Translations under genes and position numbers: made by a program
NCBI RefSeq assembly: GCF_900109725.1
Contig: NZ_FOBC01000017.1
Location: 1 to 64,000, forward strand
Reading direction: 5' to 3'
From: Halomonas daqiaonensis
GTDB taxonomy: Bacteria > Pseudomonadota > Gammaproteobacteria > Pseudomonadales > Halomonadaceae
Length of the DNA: 64,000 bases
Notes under the pieces: generated by a model
Seen by the model: only the letters and a program-made list of their open reading frames with translations
What the model was told of the DNA's origin: nothing
Database searches by the model: none
Shown: one piece after another, positions 6,685 to 15,000 of the stretch
Numbering within the stretch: position 1 is the stretch's first letter
How the letters are laid out: each line of letters begins with the position of its first letter

Positions 6685-8580
6685 ATGGTATTGGCTCGAT
6701 CCTCCCGCCTGTGGCGGCCGCTGGCCAGCCTGCTGCTGCTGTGCGGGCTCTGGCTTTGGCTCGAGCCGGGGGAGGTGATCGATGCGGTCGGCCCCCTGGC
6801 ACCGGGCTGGATACTGCTGGCCCTGGCCTTGACGCTGCCGCAGATGCTGCTTTCCGCCTGGCGCTGGCGACTGACGGCGTCTCGTCTCGAGCTGTCGCTG
6901 AGCTGGGGGCGTGCGCTGCGGGAATACTACCTGGCCATGTTCCTCAATCAGGTGCTGCCCGGCGGGGTGGCGGGTGATGCCACCCGCGCCTGGCGCCATT
7001 CCCGGGCCAGCGGTCGGCGCGGAAGCGCCTGGCGGGCAGTTATCATCGAGCGCGCCTCCGGCCAGCTGGCGATGCTGGTTCTGACGTTGCTGGTCGTGGC
7101 CATATCACCGTTGTGGCAGGGGCTGATCGGTGAGGCGCTGGCGAGCCTGTCCTCGCCGGGCTGGCTGATAGGCGCAACGTTGATGTTGGTCATCGGTGTG
7201 CCGGTCATGCGCCATCTAGTGCGCCAGCCGCCAGCGGCTTTGGCCGGGCTGGGAGAAGACCTGCGGCGTAGCCTGCTGGCGTCGTCGGTCTGGCCGCGAC
7301 AGCTCGCCGGGTCCCTGCTGGTGGTCTTGAGCTATGCCTTGGTGTTCGTCTGTGCGGCCCGGGCGATCGGCGTCACGCTCCCCCTAGGCACCTTGATGTC
7401 GCTGGTGCCTCCGGTCCTGATCGCGATGTTGATCCCGCTGTCGCTGGCCGGGTGGGGCCTGCGCGAGGGCGCGGCGGCGCTGGTCTGGGGGTTGGTCGGC
7501 CTGGCGCCGGCCGAGGGGGTGGCGGTGTCGATGGCCTATGGTCTGCTGGTGCTGCTGGCGAGCCTGCCCGGGGCGATGTTTTTGCCGGGCCTGGTCCGAC
7601 GCTTCGCTACACCATCGGATGTCGGCGCCTTAGACCCCGACGGATCAGGGCCGGGTGAGGTCCAGATCGAAGAGGGTATCATCGCCGCAGCGGAAGGTCC
7701 GCGCGACGGGACGACGCGCCTGGTCCAGGGTGGCGATGGGCGTCATGGCCAGCCCCGGCCGGCCGGAGCCGATCAGCAGTGGTGCCACCAGCAGGTGCAG
7801 GCGATCGAGCACGCCGGCCTCCAGGAATCTCGAGACCGTGATGCCGCCACCCTCGATCAGCACGCGCCGCAGGCCCCGGTCGGCAAGCGCCTCGAGCACG
7901 TTGGCAGTATCAAAGCCGTCGGTTGCCGTCGGCAATTGCACGCGGGTGACGTGCTCGGCCGACGGCTGGGCGATATCGACCTGCTCGCCGACCAGGTGCA
8001 GGCAGGGGGCCTGGGCTTCGCGCAACAGACGGATCGTCGATGGCACCCGGCCCCGAGGGTCGAGGATCACCCGTACCGGTTGCCGCCCGCTGACGTGTCG
8101 CACCGTGAGCAGGGGATCGTCCTCGCTGGCGGTGCCGGCGCCGATCACCACGGCATCAACCAGCGCCCTCAGCCGGTGCAGATGTGTCCGGCTCTCGAAG
8201 CCGTTGATGTAGTGGGAATGCCCGCTCTCGGTGGCAATGCGTCCATCCAGGCTCTGGCCGAGCTGGGCCAGAGCCAGTCGGCCGGGATGCATCGCCAGCG
8301 GGACCAGATTGTCGAGCAGTTCCCGGGCATCATCGTTCGCAGGAATGTCAGACGTCCATCCGCTGGCCGTCAGGCGCAGCGGGCCTTCCCTGTGCACCGA
8401 CGCCGCGGTACTGGCCACGCTCTCTCTCGCTCGACAGAGGGCCAGCCAGGCCGTCGTTTGGTCCAGGGTGTCGGGCAGGGTCGGGGGCATGAGGGCTCCG
8501 GGCCAGGGCAAAGCAAACATCATGCGCAGTCCGCCTCGGCGGAGCAAGGCATGCAAGGAGGGCACCATGCATCAGGTTGA
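6685..8580 (+). CDS. Lysylphosphatidylglycerol synthase TM-type (flippase-like) membrane protein, with anomalous C-terminal read-through
   Basis: The first 315-325 residues form an eight-helix membrane protein of the LPG_synthase_TM/UPF0104 type: WILLALALTLPQMLLSAWRW, the conserved FLNQVLPGGVAGDATRAWRH, and SLAGWGLREGAAALVWGLVG. Related proteins flip or export lipids or glycoconjugates, and its position after a glycosyltransferase and methyltransferase suggests export of the cluster's product. The family normally ends near 7640. Here no in-frame stop occurs until 8578, so the frame runs over 300 codons antisense to the ribD-like gene, and that extension resembles no membrane domain. A TAG one frame away at 7631-7633 suggests a small indel or lost stop. 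The real end is probably near 7640. Confidence 0.65.
   Translation: MVLARSSRLWRPLASLLLLCGLWLWLEPGEVIDAVGPLAPGWILLALALTLPQMLLSAWRWRLTASRLELSLSWGRALREYYLAMFLNQVLPGGVAGDATRAWRHSRASGRRGSAWRAVIIERASGQLAMLVLTLLVVAISPLWQGLIGEALASLSSPGWLIGATLMLVIGVPVMRHLVRQPPAALAGLGEDLRRSLLASSVWPRQLAGSLLVVLSYALVFVCAARAIGVTLPLGTLMSLVPPVLIAMLIPLSLAGWGLREGAAALVWGLVGLAPAEGVAVSMAYGLLVLLASLPGAMFLPGLVRRFATPSDVGALDPDGSGPGEVQIEEGIIAAAEGPRDGTTRLVQGGDGRHGQPRPAGADQQWCHQQVQAIEHAGLQESRDRDAATLDQHAPQAPVGKRLEHVGSIKAVGCRRQLHAGDVLGRRLGDIDLLADQVQAGGLGFAQQTDRRWHPAPRVEDHPYRLPPADVSHREQGIVLAGGAGADHHGINQRPQPVQMCPALEAVDVVGMPALGGNASIQALAELGQSQSAGMHRQRDQIVEQFPGIIVRRNVRRPSAGRQAQRAFPVHRRRGTGHALSRSTEGQPGRRLVQGVGQGRGHEGSGPGQSKHHAQSASAEQGMQGGHHASG
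7645..8490 (-). CDS. RibD C-terminal (DHFR-fold) reductase-like protein
   Basis: About 281 residues with a RibD_C/DHFR-like reductase domain: RLALAQLGQSLDGRIAT, LHRLRALVDAVVIGAGTASEDDPLLTVR, PVRVILDPRGRVP, LIEGGGITVSRFLEAGVLDRLHLLVAPLLIG. These are the substrate and NADPH segments of riboflavin-pathway 5-amino-6-ribosylaminouracil-phosphate reductases. The deaminase half of true RibD (HAE, PCxxxGRTPPC) is absent; instead there is an unrelated N-terminal stretch of about 90 residues. It is divergent from, and 76 bases from, the GTP cyclohydrolase II gene, supporting action on the diaminopyrimidine made by that enzyme. Starts at 8490 (GGAG site) or 8523 are both possible. Its 3' part is antisense to the over-long flippase-like frame. 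Confidence 0.82.
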   Translation of the reverse strand: MPPTLPDTLDQTTAWLALCRARESVASTAASVHREGPLRLTASGWTSDIPANDDARELLDNLVPLAMHPGRLALAQLGQSLDGRIATESGHSHYINGFESRTHLHRLRALVDAVVIGAGTASEDDPLLTVRHVSGRQPVRVILDPRGRVPSTIRLLREAQAPCLHLVGEQVDIAQPSAEHVTRVQLPTATDGFDTANVLEALADRGLRRVLIEGGGITVSRFLEAGVLDRLHLLVAPLLIGSGRPGLAMTPIATLDQARRPVARTFRCGDDTLFDLDLTRP

Positions 8581-9709
8581 GCGGGCCATCTTCGATCTGC
8601 GTCGCGGGCTGCCGGTGGTGATCACCGATGGTGACACGCGCGTTCTGGTCCAGGCCATCGAGGGGGCAGGTGAGGACACGGTCTCGCGCTTGGCCAGCCA
8701 TGCGGGCAACACGCCCTCGCTGGTCCTGAGCCGCCATCGGCTGGCGGCTCTCGGCGAGCCGGAAGCCGGCCATCTGGCCCGCCTTCCCTTGACGGAGGGC
8801 GCCGGTCGCCAGCGGCTGGTCGACCTGGCCTTCGGCTTCACGCCGGAAGTCGCAGTGGGATGCGATGAGTTGGCCGGCTGGCGTCGCTCACTGGAACCAA
8901 CGCAGGCGGCCGATCGGGCGGCCCTGGCACTGATGCGCCGGGCGCTGCTGATTCCGGCGGCGCTGGTGGTTCGGGTCAGTGAGGCGCAGCGGCCCGCCGT
9001 GGAAGCCCGGCTGGAGGACGGCGCCTGGCTCGCGGTCCGGGCCGATCAGGCCGAGCACTGCCTGGAGGGGGGGATCGGTATGCTCAAGCGCGTCAGCGAG
9101 GCGCGGATTCCCCTGGCGGATGCTTTCGACTGTCGCTTCATCCTGTTTCGCGAACCCGACGGTTTGCGCGAGCACGTGGCCGTGGTGATCGGCGACCCCG
9201 GCAATGGAGACGCAGCGGTGCCGCTACGCCTGCATTCGGCCTGCCTGACCGGCGATCTCTTCGGAAGCCTGCGCTGCGACTGCGGTGAGCAGCTTCGCAA
9301 TGCCGTGGCCGACATCCAGGCGCTGGGTGGCGGCGTGCTGCTCTACCTGGCCCAGGAGGGTCGAGGCATCGGGCTGGCCAACAAGCTGCGGGCCTATACC
9401 CTCCAGGACAGCGGCCTGGACACCCTGGATGCCGACCAGGTCCTGGGATTCGGTGAGGATGAGCGACACTATGGGGTGGCAGTGGACATCCTGGACGCCC
9501 TGGGGATTCGCCGCGTGCAGCTGCTGACCAACAATCCGGGCAAGGTCTCGGCGCTGGCCGAGGGGGGTATCGAGGTGGTCGAGCGCCAGGCGCTCTACGG
9601 CAGCCTCAATGATCACAACCGCCGCTACCTCAGCGCCAAATCGGAGCGCGCCGGCCACCTGCTCGATGCGGTGTTCAGCGCCGATCAGGACTCGAACGCC
9701 GGGCCTTGA
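8567..9709 (+). CDS. GTP cyclohydrolase II with degenerate DHBP-synthase-like N-terminal domain
   Basis: The 380-residue protein carries a C-terminal GTP cyclohydrolase II domain with zinc ligands Cys226, Cys237 and Cys239 (HSACLTGDLFGSLRCDCG), QEGRGIGLANKLRAY and LLTNNPGK. This enzyme opens GTP to a 2,5-diamino-6-ribosylamino-pyrimidinone phosphate, formate and pyrophosphate. The first 165 or so residues align in outline with DHBP synthase (AIFDLRRGLPVVITDG) but lack its DDEDRENE catalytic segment, so that half looks inactive or regulatory. Start at 8567 is fixed by AAGGAGGG 4-6 bases upstream. Context with a RibD-like reductase and creatininase-family protein suggests a specialised paralogue rather than the housekeeping riboflavin enzyme. 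Confidence 0.88.
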   Translation: MHQVERAIFDLRRGLPVVITDGDTRVLVQAIEGAGEDTVSRLASHAGNTPSLVLSRHRLAALGEPEAGHLARLPLTEGAGRQRLVDLAFGFTPEVAVGCDELAGWRRSLEPTQAADRAALALMRRALLIPAALVVRVSEAQRPAVEARLEDGAWLAVRADQAEHCLEGGIGMLKRVSEARIPLADAFDCRFILFREPDGLREHVAVVIGDPGNGDAAVPLRLHSACLTGDLFGSLRCDCGEQLRNAVADIQALGGGVLLYLAQEGRGIGLANKLRAYTLQDSGLDTLDADQVLGFGEDERHYGVAVDILDALGIRRVQLLTNNPGKVSALAEGGIEVVERQALYGSLNDHNRRYLSAKSERAGHLLDAVFSADQDSNAGP

Positions 9710-9719
9710 GGGGACTGCG

Positions 9720-10526
9720 CTAACGGCTGAGGGTGGCGTCGATCTCCCTGCGCTGGGTCTCGCGCAGAATGCGAGCGATGCGCTTGCCGTAGTGGGTGAC
9801 CAGGCGCTCGCCGAGTTCGGCCGTGCCGAGATGGGCATTGCCCACCACCCCCGCAGGATGCAGATCCTCGGCCAGCCAGGCGAAGGCGGCTTCTCCCTCC
9901 GGGCTAAGCAGCAGCCCTTCCTCTGCCAGGGTCTCCCCCTGTGAGCGCGGGTGATCCAACTCGCCGAGTCGTACCTTGTGCGGGGCCAGATGGCGCATCA
10001 TGGCGGTTTCCAGCGCGCCCCCGTGCAGCCCGTGGCGCAGCTCCTCGGTGGGTAGAGCGCCGTCGGGCAAGGGCGGCATTCGAGTGTAGTGGACCTTGAC
10101 CACCAGCATGCCGTGCCGGCGGCGCAGACGCAGGGCGGCCAGGTCCATCATTGCCTTGTTGCCGCCGTGACTGTTGACCAGTACAAGCCGCTGCAGGCCG
10201 GCCCGAGCCACGGCGTCACCATGGGCCTCAAGGGTCGCAATGGCCAGTTCCGGTGACAGGCTCAGGGTCCCGGGAAAGCTCAAATGCTCGTCGCTGGCGC
10301 CCACCGCCATGGGCGGCAGGATCACCAGCGGGAAGCGCTCGGGGAGCTTGGTCAGCGCCTCCGCCAGCAGCCCCTCACCGATATCGAGGTCGGTGGAGAG
10401 CGGCAGGTGGGCGCCGTGCTGCTCGATGGCGCCGACGACCATCACCGCCACGCTATTGCGCGGCAGGGACGACAGCTGTCGGCTGGTGAGATCCTGCCAG
10501 CGGGTACAAGCGGTCGGGTCACTCAT
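9720..10526 (-). CDS. Creatininase family amidohydrolase (ArfB/MftE-like)
   Basis: The 268-residue protein has the creatininase-family metal site: VGAIEQHGAHLPLSTD (Glu, His and Asp ligands), NSHGGN, and HGGALETAMM (second Glu). The family includes creatininase, the mycofactocin peptidase MftE and archaeal ArfB, which deformylates the FAPy nucleotide in riboflavin/F420 synthesis. Sitting 10 bases from the end of a GTP cyclohydrolase II gene, convergent with it and near a RibD-like reductase, an ArfB-like amide or formamide hydrolysis of a GTP-derived pyrimidine is an attractive inference. It is the last gene of the mdoG-mdoH-FkbM operon by coupling (ATGA overlap with the FkbM stop). Confidence 0.82.
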   Translation of the reverse strand: MSDPTACTRWQDLTSRQLSSLPRNSVAVMVVGAIEQHGAHLPLSTDLDIGEGLLAEALTKLPERFPLVILPPMAVGASDEHLSFPGTLSLSPELAIATLEAHGDAVARAGLQRLVLVNSHGGNKAMMDLAALRLRRRHGMLVVKVHYTRMPPLPDGALPTEELRHGLHGGALETAMMRHLAPHKVRLGELDHPRSQGETLAEEGLLLSPEGEAAFAWLAEDLHPAGVVGNAHLGTAELGERLVTHYGKRIARILRETQRREIDATLSR

Positions 10527-11323
10527 TGGCTCGTGCGCTCCATGTCGTGTTCATCATCGTTATGCCGTGCATAGAGGTCGCCCGAGGCCAGGCCGTTGGC
10601 ACCTGCGGCCAGCCAGTCGCGAATGGCCGACGGTGTGCGCCACGTTGCCCACTCGAACCGCCGACCTTCGCCGGCGATGGCATTGAAGCGATAATCGCCC
10701 AGCTCGGCCAACCGCACCACGCAGCGGTCGGCCACGTCCAGGGCGCCGGCAACGAACTCCACCGAGATGCCCGCGATGGGCCGCGTCAGTCCGGCCAGCA
10801 CCTCGGCCTCGAAACCTTCCACGTCGATCTTGCAGAAGCGCGGCAGCCCGTGCTCGGCGATCAGCGTATCGAGAGTGGTCACGGGGACGCACAGGCGACC
10901 TTCCCAGCGCACCTTGCGAAAACCGGGGTTGCGTTCGCCGATACCCCGGCGCCACTCATGGGCCAGGGTAGAAACCGTGGGTGTCGCTTCGCTCACCGCC
11001 AGTTCGGCCTCGCCGGGCTCTGCTCCCGCGGCGAAGGGCAGCAGGGTCACACCCTGACGCTTTCCCACCAGGCGCTTCAGCCAGAGAAAGAGGGAAGGCT
11101 GGGGCTCCAGGGCGACCACGCGAGCGCCCAGCCCCTGGAAGGCCGCGGTGCGATCGCCCAGGTGGGCACCGATGTCGAACGCCAGCTCGCCGGGCCCGAC
11201 GAAGTCGGCATAGAGCCGCTGGAGCCCCCGCTGGCGTCCCGGACGCCAGTAGATGACCAGCGAACGCGCCAGCCCCAGGCCGCGTGACACTCGGCGGGTC
11301 GTGGCGGCCAGTCGGGTGGACAT
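10523..11323 (-). CDS. FkbM family methyltransferase
   Basis: About 266 residues with the FkbM-type SAM fold: ELAFDIGAHLGDRTAAFQGLGARVVALEPQPS (motif I plus the EPxP segment typical of FkbM proteins), and FCKIDVEGFEAEVLAGL, the highly conserved KIDVEG motif. FkbM enzymes mostly O-methylate sugars or polyketide-type hydroxyls. Placement directly after mdoH suggests that it could methylate a glucan or related cell-surface sugar; that is inference. Start: ATG at 11323 has GGAG 8 bases upstream. ATG at 11347 overlaps the mdoH stop (ATGA) and is the alternative through translational coupling. The stop overlaps the creatininase-family start. Confidence 0.83.
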   Translation of the reverse strand: MSTRLAATTRRVSRGLGLARSLVIYWRPGRQRGLQRLYADFVGPGELAFDIGAHLGDRTAAFQGLGARVVALEPQPSLFLWLKRLVGKRQGVTLLPFAAGAEPGEAELAVSEATPTVSTLAHEWRRGIGERNPGFRKVRWEGRLCVPVTTLDTLIAEHGLPRFCKIDVEGFEAEVLAGLTRPIAGISVEFVAGALDVADRCVVRLAELGDYRFNAIAGEGRRFEWATWRTPSAIRDWLAAGANGLASGDLYARHNDDEHDMERTSQ

Positions 11324-11343
11324 GGAAGAGGCTCCGGTATGCT

Positions 11344-13311
11344 TCATTCGGTTTTCGTCTTGAGGTTGGCGCTGGCCCGGGGAGATGGTGACATGGATGC
11401 CGTTCGCGGGGCGGGTACCGGGTCACGCTGCGTCGCTGCTCCCTGGGGTGGCCAGACGGTAAACGACTGCACCGGCATGTCGCCGGGTGATTCCAGGGGT
11501 GGTGGTGTCAGGCGGGTCGAAGCAGGGCTCGGTGACGCCGTGGCCAGCCGTTGCAGCACCGTGGTGGGCATCACCTCCGCCGGGACCCTCAGCAGGCCGG
11601 CGCGGTAGAGCCTGCGCCCATGGGTGAGGCTGCTGGTCATCTTGATCAATGGCGCCGCCAGCAGCAGGCCCAGCCAGACCGGTGATAGCCACCAGAAGAA
11701 CATCGGGGCGAACAGGTAGGTTGTTCCGGCCCAGGCCGCGCCGATCAGGGTCGCGGGCCAGGCATGGCGCAACGCCTGCCCCCAGGGCACCGATCGCCCT
11801 TCGCGGACCTGGGCGTCCCAGCTCACCTGTCGGCCACTAAGCACACTCAGGATGAACCCGCTGTGGAGCAGCATCATGAGGGGGGCGATCAGGATGGCGA
11901 TGGCGATCTCCAGCAGGGTGCTCGCCAGCAGGGGGGCTCTGCCTCCGAAGGCGGCGGGTCGCTGGATGAACGCCAGCAGGCATCCCAGCACCTTCGGCAG
12001 CAGCAGTATCACCGCCGTGCTGATGAGCAGGGGAATGACCAGGTCGGGCGTGGCAACGGGCCAGTCGGGGAAAAGCTGGTAGCCGTCACTGAAGAAGTCG
12101 TGGCGACCCTGGGCCCGGCCGATGGCGTCCAGGGTACTGATCACCAGCATCAGCCCCCACAGCAGCGAGGTTAGGTAGGCCAGCGCGCCGAACAGGAAGT
12201 GCAGGCGGTTCATGGGGTGCAGGCCGGCGGCACCGAGCAGCCGGATATGCTGCAGGTTGCCCTGGATCCAGCGCCGGTCGCGCTTGGCAAATTCGAGGAT
12301 GTTGCTGGGCACTTCCTCGTAGCTTTCGCCGAGGCAGGCATCCAGGTGGACCTCCCAGCCGGCCCGACGCATCAGCGCCGCCTCGACGAAGTCGTGGCTG
12401 AGTATGTCCCCACCCAGCGGTGGCGTGCCGGGAAGCGCCGGCAAGCCGCAACTGGCCATGAAGGCCCGGGTGCGCAGGATGGCGTTGTGTCCCCAGAAGT
12501 TCACGGCATGGCCTTGCCAGAAGCATTGCCCGGTGGCGAGCAGGGGGCTGTGAAGCGCAGCGGCGAACTGCGTGAAGCGCCCGAACACGCTCGCCGAGCG
12601 GACTGGAATGGGGACCGTCTGGATCAGGCCGATGCCGGGGTTGGCCTGCATGGCGCTGACCAGTGATATCAGGGTCCTGCCCCCCATGAGGCTGTCTGCA
12701 TCGAGCACGACCATATAGTCGTAGCGATGGCCCCAGCGGCGACAGAAGTCTGCCAGGTTGCCGGCCTTGCGACCCCGGTTGTTATCGCGGCGACGATAGT
12801 GAACTTCGAGCCGAGGCGCCAGCCGCTGTTGCAGGCCGACGATGGCGGCTTCCTCCTGGCGGGCGATCTCGTCGTCCCGGGTATCGCTGAGCACGAACGC
12901 CTCGAATCCCCGGGCGTAGGGCTGTTCGAGAAGCGAGCGACAGGTGCTTTCCAGGCCCGCCACGATGCGCTCGGGGTCCTCGTTGTAGATGGGCATCACC
13001 AGGGCCGTGCGATGCGCACCCGGATCGGTGGCCGACGGCTGCTGTTCCAGCCGGGCCAGGCTCAGGGGGTCGCGGCGTGTCAACTGCAGCACAAAACCGA
13101 TGATGGCCGTCCAGAAGGCGACGGTGATCCAGCCGAAAGTGATCACGAACAGGCCCAGCACGATGCCCTGCAGTGCCGTGATGCCGTTGACACGCAGGAT
13201 CTCGAACATGGCCCAGCTGCCCAGGGCGGTCGTGGCGAGCACCAGCAGGGCGAAACCCACCTGCCGTGCGGCCAGCCATGGCACCCGAGTCGAGCGATCA
13301 GCGGAGTTCAT
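11344..13311 (-). CDS. mdoH: Glucans biosynthesis glucosyltransferase MdoH/OpgH
   Basis: Inner-membrane glucosyltransferase of about 655 residues that polymerises UDP-glucose into the beta-1,2 backbone of osmoregulated periplasmic glucans. Visible features are two N-terminal helices, the GT2 catalytic domain with TALVMPIYNEDPERI, the DADS aspartates (YMVVLDADSLMGG), GGDILSHDFVEAAL, and the processive RRWIQGN (QxxRW-type) motif, then a C-terminal block of membrane helices. It overlaps the end of mdoG by 14 bases when the start at 13311 is used (starts at 13326 and 13341 are also in frame). It is somewhat shorter than E. coli OpgH at the N-terminus. Function is confident. Confidence 0.93.
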   Translation of the reverse strand: MNSADRSTRVPWLAARQVGFALLVLATTALGSWAMFEILRVNGITALQGIVLGLFVITFGWITVAFWTAIIGFVLQLTRRDPLSLARLEQQPSATDPGAHRTALVMPIYNEDPERIVAGLESTCRSLLEQPYARGFEAFVLSDTRDDEIARQEEAAIVGLQQRLAPRLEVHYRRRDNNRGRKAGNLADFCRRWGHRYDYMVVLDADSLMGGRTLISLVSAMQANPGIGLIQTVPIPVRSASVFGRFTQFAAALHSPLLATGQCFWQGHAVNFWGHNAILRTRAFMASCGLPALPGTPPLGGDILSHDFVEAALMRRAGWEVHLDACLGESYEEVPSNILEFAKRDRRWIQGNLQHIRLLGAAGLHPMNRLHFLFGALAYLTSLLWGLMLVISTLDAIGRAQGRHDFFSDGYQLFPDWPVATPDLVIPLLISTAVILLLPKVLGCLLAFIQRPAAFGGRAPLLASTLLEIAIAILIAPLMMLLHSGFILSVLSGRQVSWDAQVREGRSVPWGQALRHAWPATLIGAAWAGTTYLFAPMFFWWLSPVWLGLLLAAPLIKMTSSLTHGRRLYRAGLLRVPAEVMPTTVLQRLATASPSPASTRLTPPPLESPGDMPVQSFTVWPPQGAATQRDPVPAPRTASMSPSPRASANLKTKTE

Positions 13312-14872
13312 CGGGGTTCCAGACATAGTTCCAGGTTTCACTCATCGGGGTGTCACGCAGCGTCAGTCGAAGTCGCATGTCCACGGGATTCGCCCCCTGG
13401 GGCTGTACCCTGAAGGAGGCACGCCAGGTCTCGCCGTCGGGAAGGCGTTGCACCTGTAACTGCCGTGTCTCGCCGCTCGAGACCACGAGTTCGGCCTCAA
13501 CCGGGTGAGTGCCGTCCAGGCTCGAGAGCTCACCCCCTCGGAAGTCGATCACGAACTGGCGACGACTGCGCGGCGGAGGGTCGCTCTGCCCCGGCACGGC
13601 TCCCCATCCCTGTCGGGTGCGCACGGTGCTGCCCAGCCTCTGCTCGGGGCGCTGAGCGTCGAAGGTGGAGAGTCGATAGCGATACGTCCGTGACTCGCCG
13701 GCCGTGAGCGGTTGCTCGGGGACCCAGTAGACGACGATGTTGTCGTTGGTCTCCGACTCGCTGGGTATCTCGACCAGTTCCACGCTGCCCGGTCCCCAGT
13801 CACCCAGCGGCGCGATCCAGTTGCTGGGGCGACGCTCGTAGCGCGACTCCATGTCGAGGTAGCGGTCGAAGTCACGGTCGCGCTGGGCCAGGCCGAAGCC
13901 CGTCGGGTTTGTGTCCTGCAGGCGGGTGATGCGCAGCTCACGCGGGTTGTTCAGGGGGCGCCAGATCCACTCCCCGGCATGGGTCTGCATCAGCAGGCCC
14001 TGGGAATCATGCACCTGTGGCCGGAAATCGTCGGCAGGGTAGGGGCTGACGTCACCGTGCATGAACATGCTGGTCAGCGGGGCGATGCCCACCTTCGCCA
14101 CATCGCGGCGGGCGAACAGGCGGGCCTCAACCTCCACGTCGATCTGCTTGCCGGTATGCACCCGAAAATGGTAGGCCCCGGCGAGCGAGGGGCTGTCGAG
14201 CAGCGCGACGATGTCGATACGGGTCGCTTCGGGTTCGGGCTGTAACAACCAGAATGCCGTGAACGCCGGGAACTCCTCGCCACTGGAGGAGGCCGTATCG
14301 ATGGCCAGACCGCGAGCCGAGAGGCCATAACCCTGATCGCGGCCGACCATGCGTAAGTAGCTGGCGCCCTGGAAGACCAGGAACTCGTCGTGGTAGTCCT
14401 CGCGGTTGAGGGGAAAATGCAGGCGAAACCCCGCGTAGCCGGCGCCACCCAGGTCCGCTTCCTGAAGTGGCGTTGCTGGGCCATCGTAGCGAAAGAAGGA
14501 CGACTGGAAGGGCAGGTGCTGCTGTTCGCCGTTCTTGATCAGATGCAGTTGGACCGGTCGCTCGAACAGGAAACCGGTATGGAAGAGCTGCACCGAGAAT
14601 AGTGTCTCGTCCCGCCACAGGGCCGCTTCCGGGCGAAAGCGGATCGAGCGGTAGGCATCGTAGTCGATATCGCGCAACGCGGGGGGCAGATCGCCGGCCC
14701 GCTCCTCGTAGGGGGAAGCCGCGAGTTGGCGAGCGCGTTCGGTGACCTCCTCGAAGATGCCGGGCAGGTTAGGCGCGGGCTCGGCCCAGGTCGCAGGCGT
14801 GAATCCCACGATGAGCAGGCTGGTGGCCAGCCAACATAAAGGAGACAAGAGTGGAGACAAGGGTAGGGACAC
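13298..14872 (-). CDS. mdoG: Glucan biosynthesis protein MdoG/OpgG, periplasmic
   Basis: The 524-residue precursor of the periplasmic OpgG protein is needed for branching and release of osmoregulated periplasmic glucans. The mature part shows family segments: YDAYRSIRFRPEAALW near the start, FLVFQGASYLRMVGRDQGYGLSARGLAIDT, SMFMHGD and WIWRPLNNPRELRI, and a C-terminal Ig-like domain. The GTG at 14872 is chosen because AAGGAG (complement of 14882-14887) lies 9 bases before it and because it gives a clean signal peptide ending in TWA-EP. The longer frame from 14944 lacks a ribosome-binding site. A perfect TATAAT lies upstream. First gene of the operon with mdoH, FkbM and creatininase genes. Confidence 0.92.
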   Translation of the reverse strand: MSLPLSPLLSPLCWLATSLLIVGFTPATWAEPAPNLPGIFEEVTERARQLAASPYEERAGDLPPALRDIDYDAYRSIRFRPEAALWRDETLFSVQLFHTGFLFERPVQLHLIKNGEQQHLPFQSSFFRYDGPATPLQEADLGGAGYAGFRLHFPLNREDYHDEFLVFQGASYLRMVGRDQGYGLSARGLAIDTASSSGEEFPAFTAFWLLQPEPEATRIDIVALLDSPSLAGAYHFRVHTGKQIDVEVEARLFARRDVAKVGIAPLTSMFMHGDVSPYPADDFRPQVHDSQGLLMQTHAGEWIWRPLNNPRELRITRLQDTNPTGFGLAQRDRDFDRYLDMESRYERRPSNWIAPLGDWGPGSVELVEIPSESETNDNIVVYWVPEQPLTAGESRTYRYRLSTFDAQRPEQRLGSTVRTRQGWGAVPGQSDPPPRSRRQFVIDFRGGELSSLDGTHPVEAELVVSSGETRQLQVQRLPDGETWRASFRVQPQGANPVDMRLRLTLRDTPMSETWNYVWNPDELR

Positions 14873-14956
14873 GGGGTGATTCTCCTTGACCAATTTCTCC
14901 CGACGGGATGACAACAGGGTCGACTGCCAGTTGTCGGGACGCATCTATACAAACAT

Positions 14957-14984
14957 TATACACTGAGAGCTTCCTGGTCCATTC
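14957..14984 (-). promoter_or_regulatory. Probable sigma-70 promoter of the mdoGH operon
   Basis: A perfect TATAAT -10 box occupies 14957-14962 on the minus strand, about 85 bases before the mdoG start. The -35 region around 14979-14984 is weak, so activator help or a relaxed -35 is likely. The same short gap serves the divergent gene at 15001. Confidence 0.5.
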
Positions 14985-15000
14985 AACCCGGTGATTGTCC

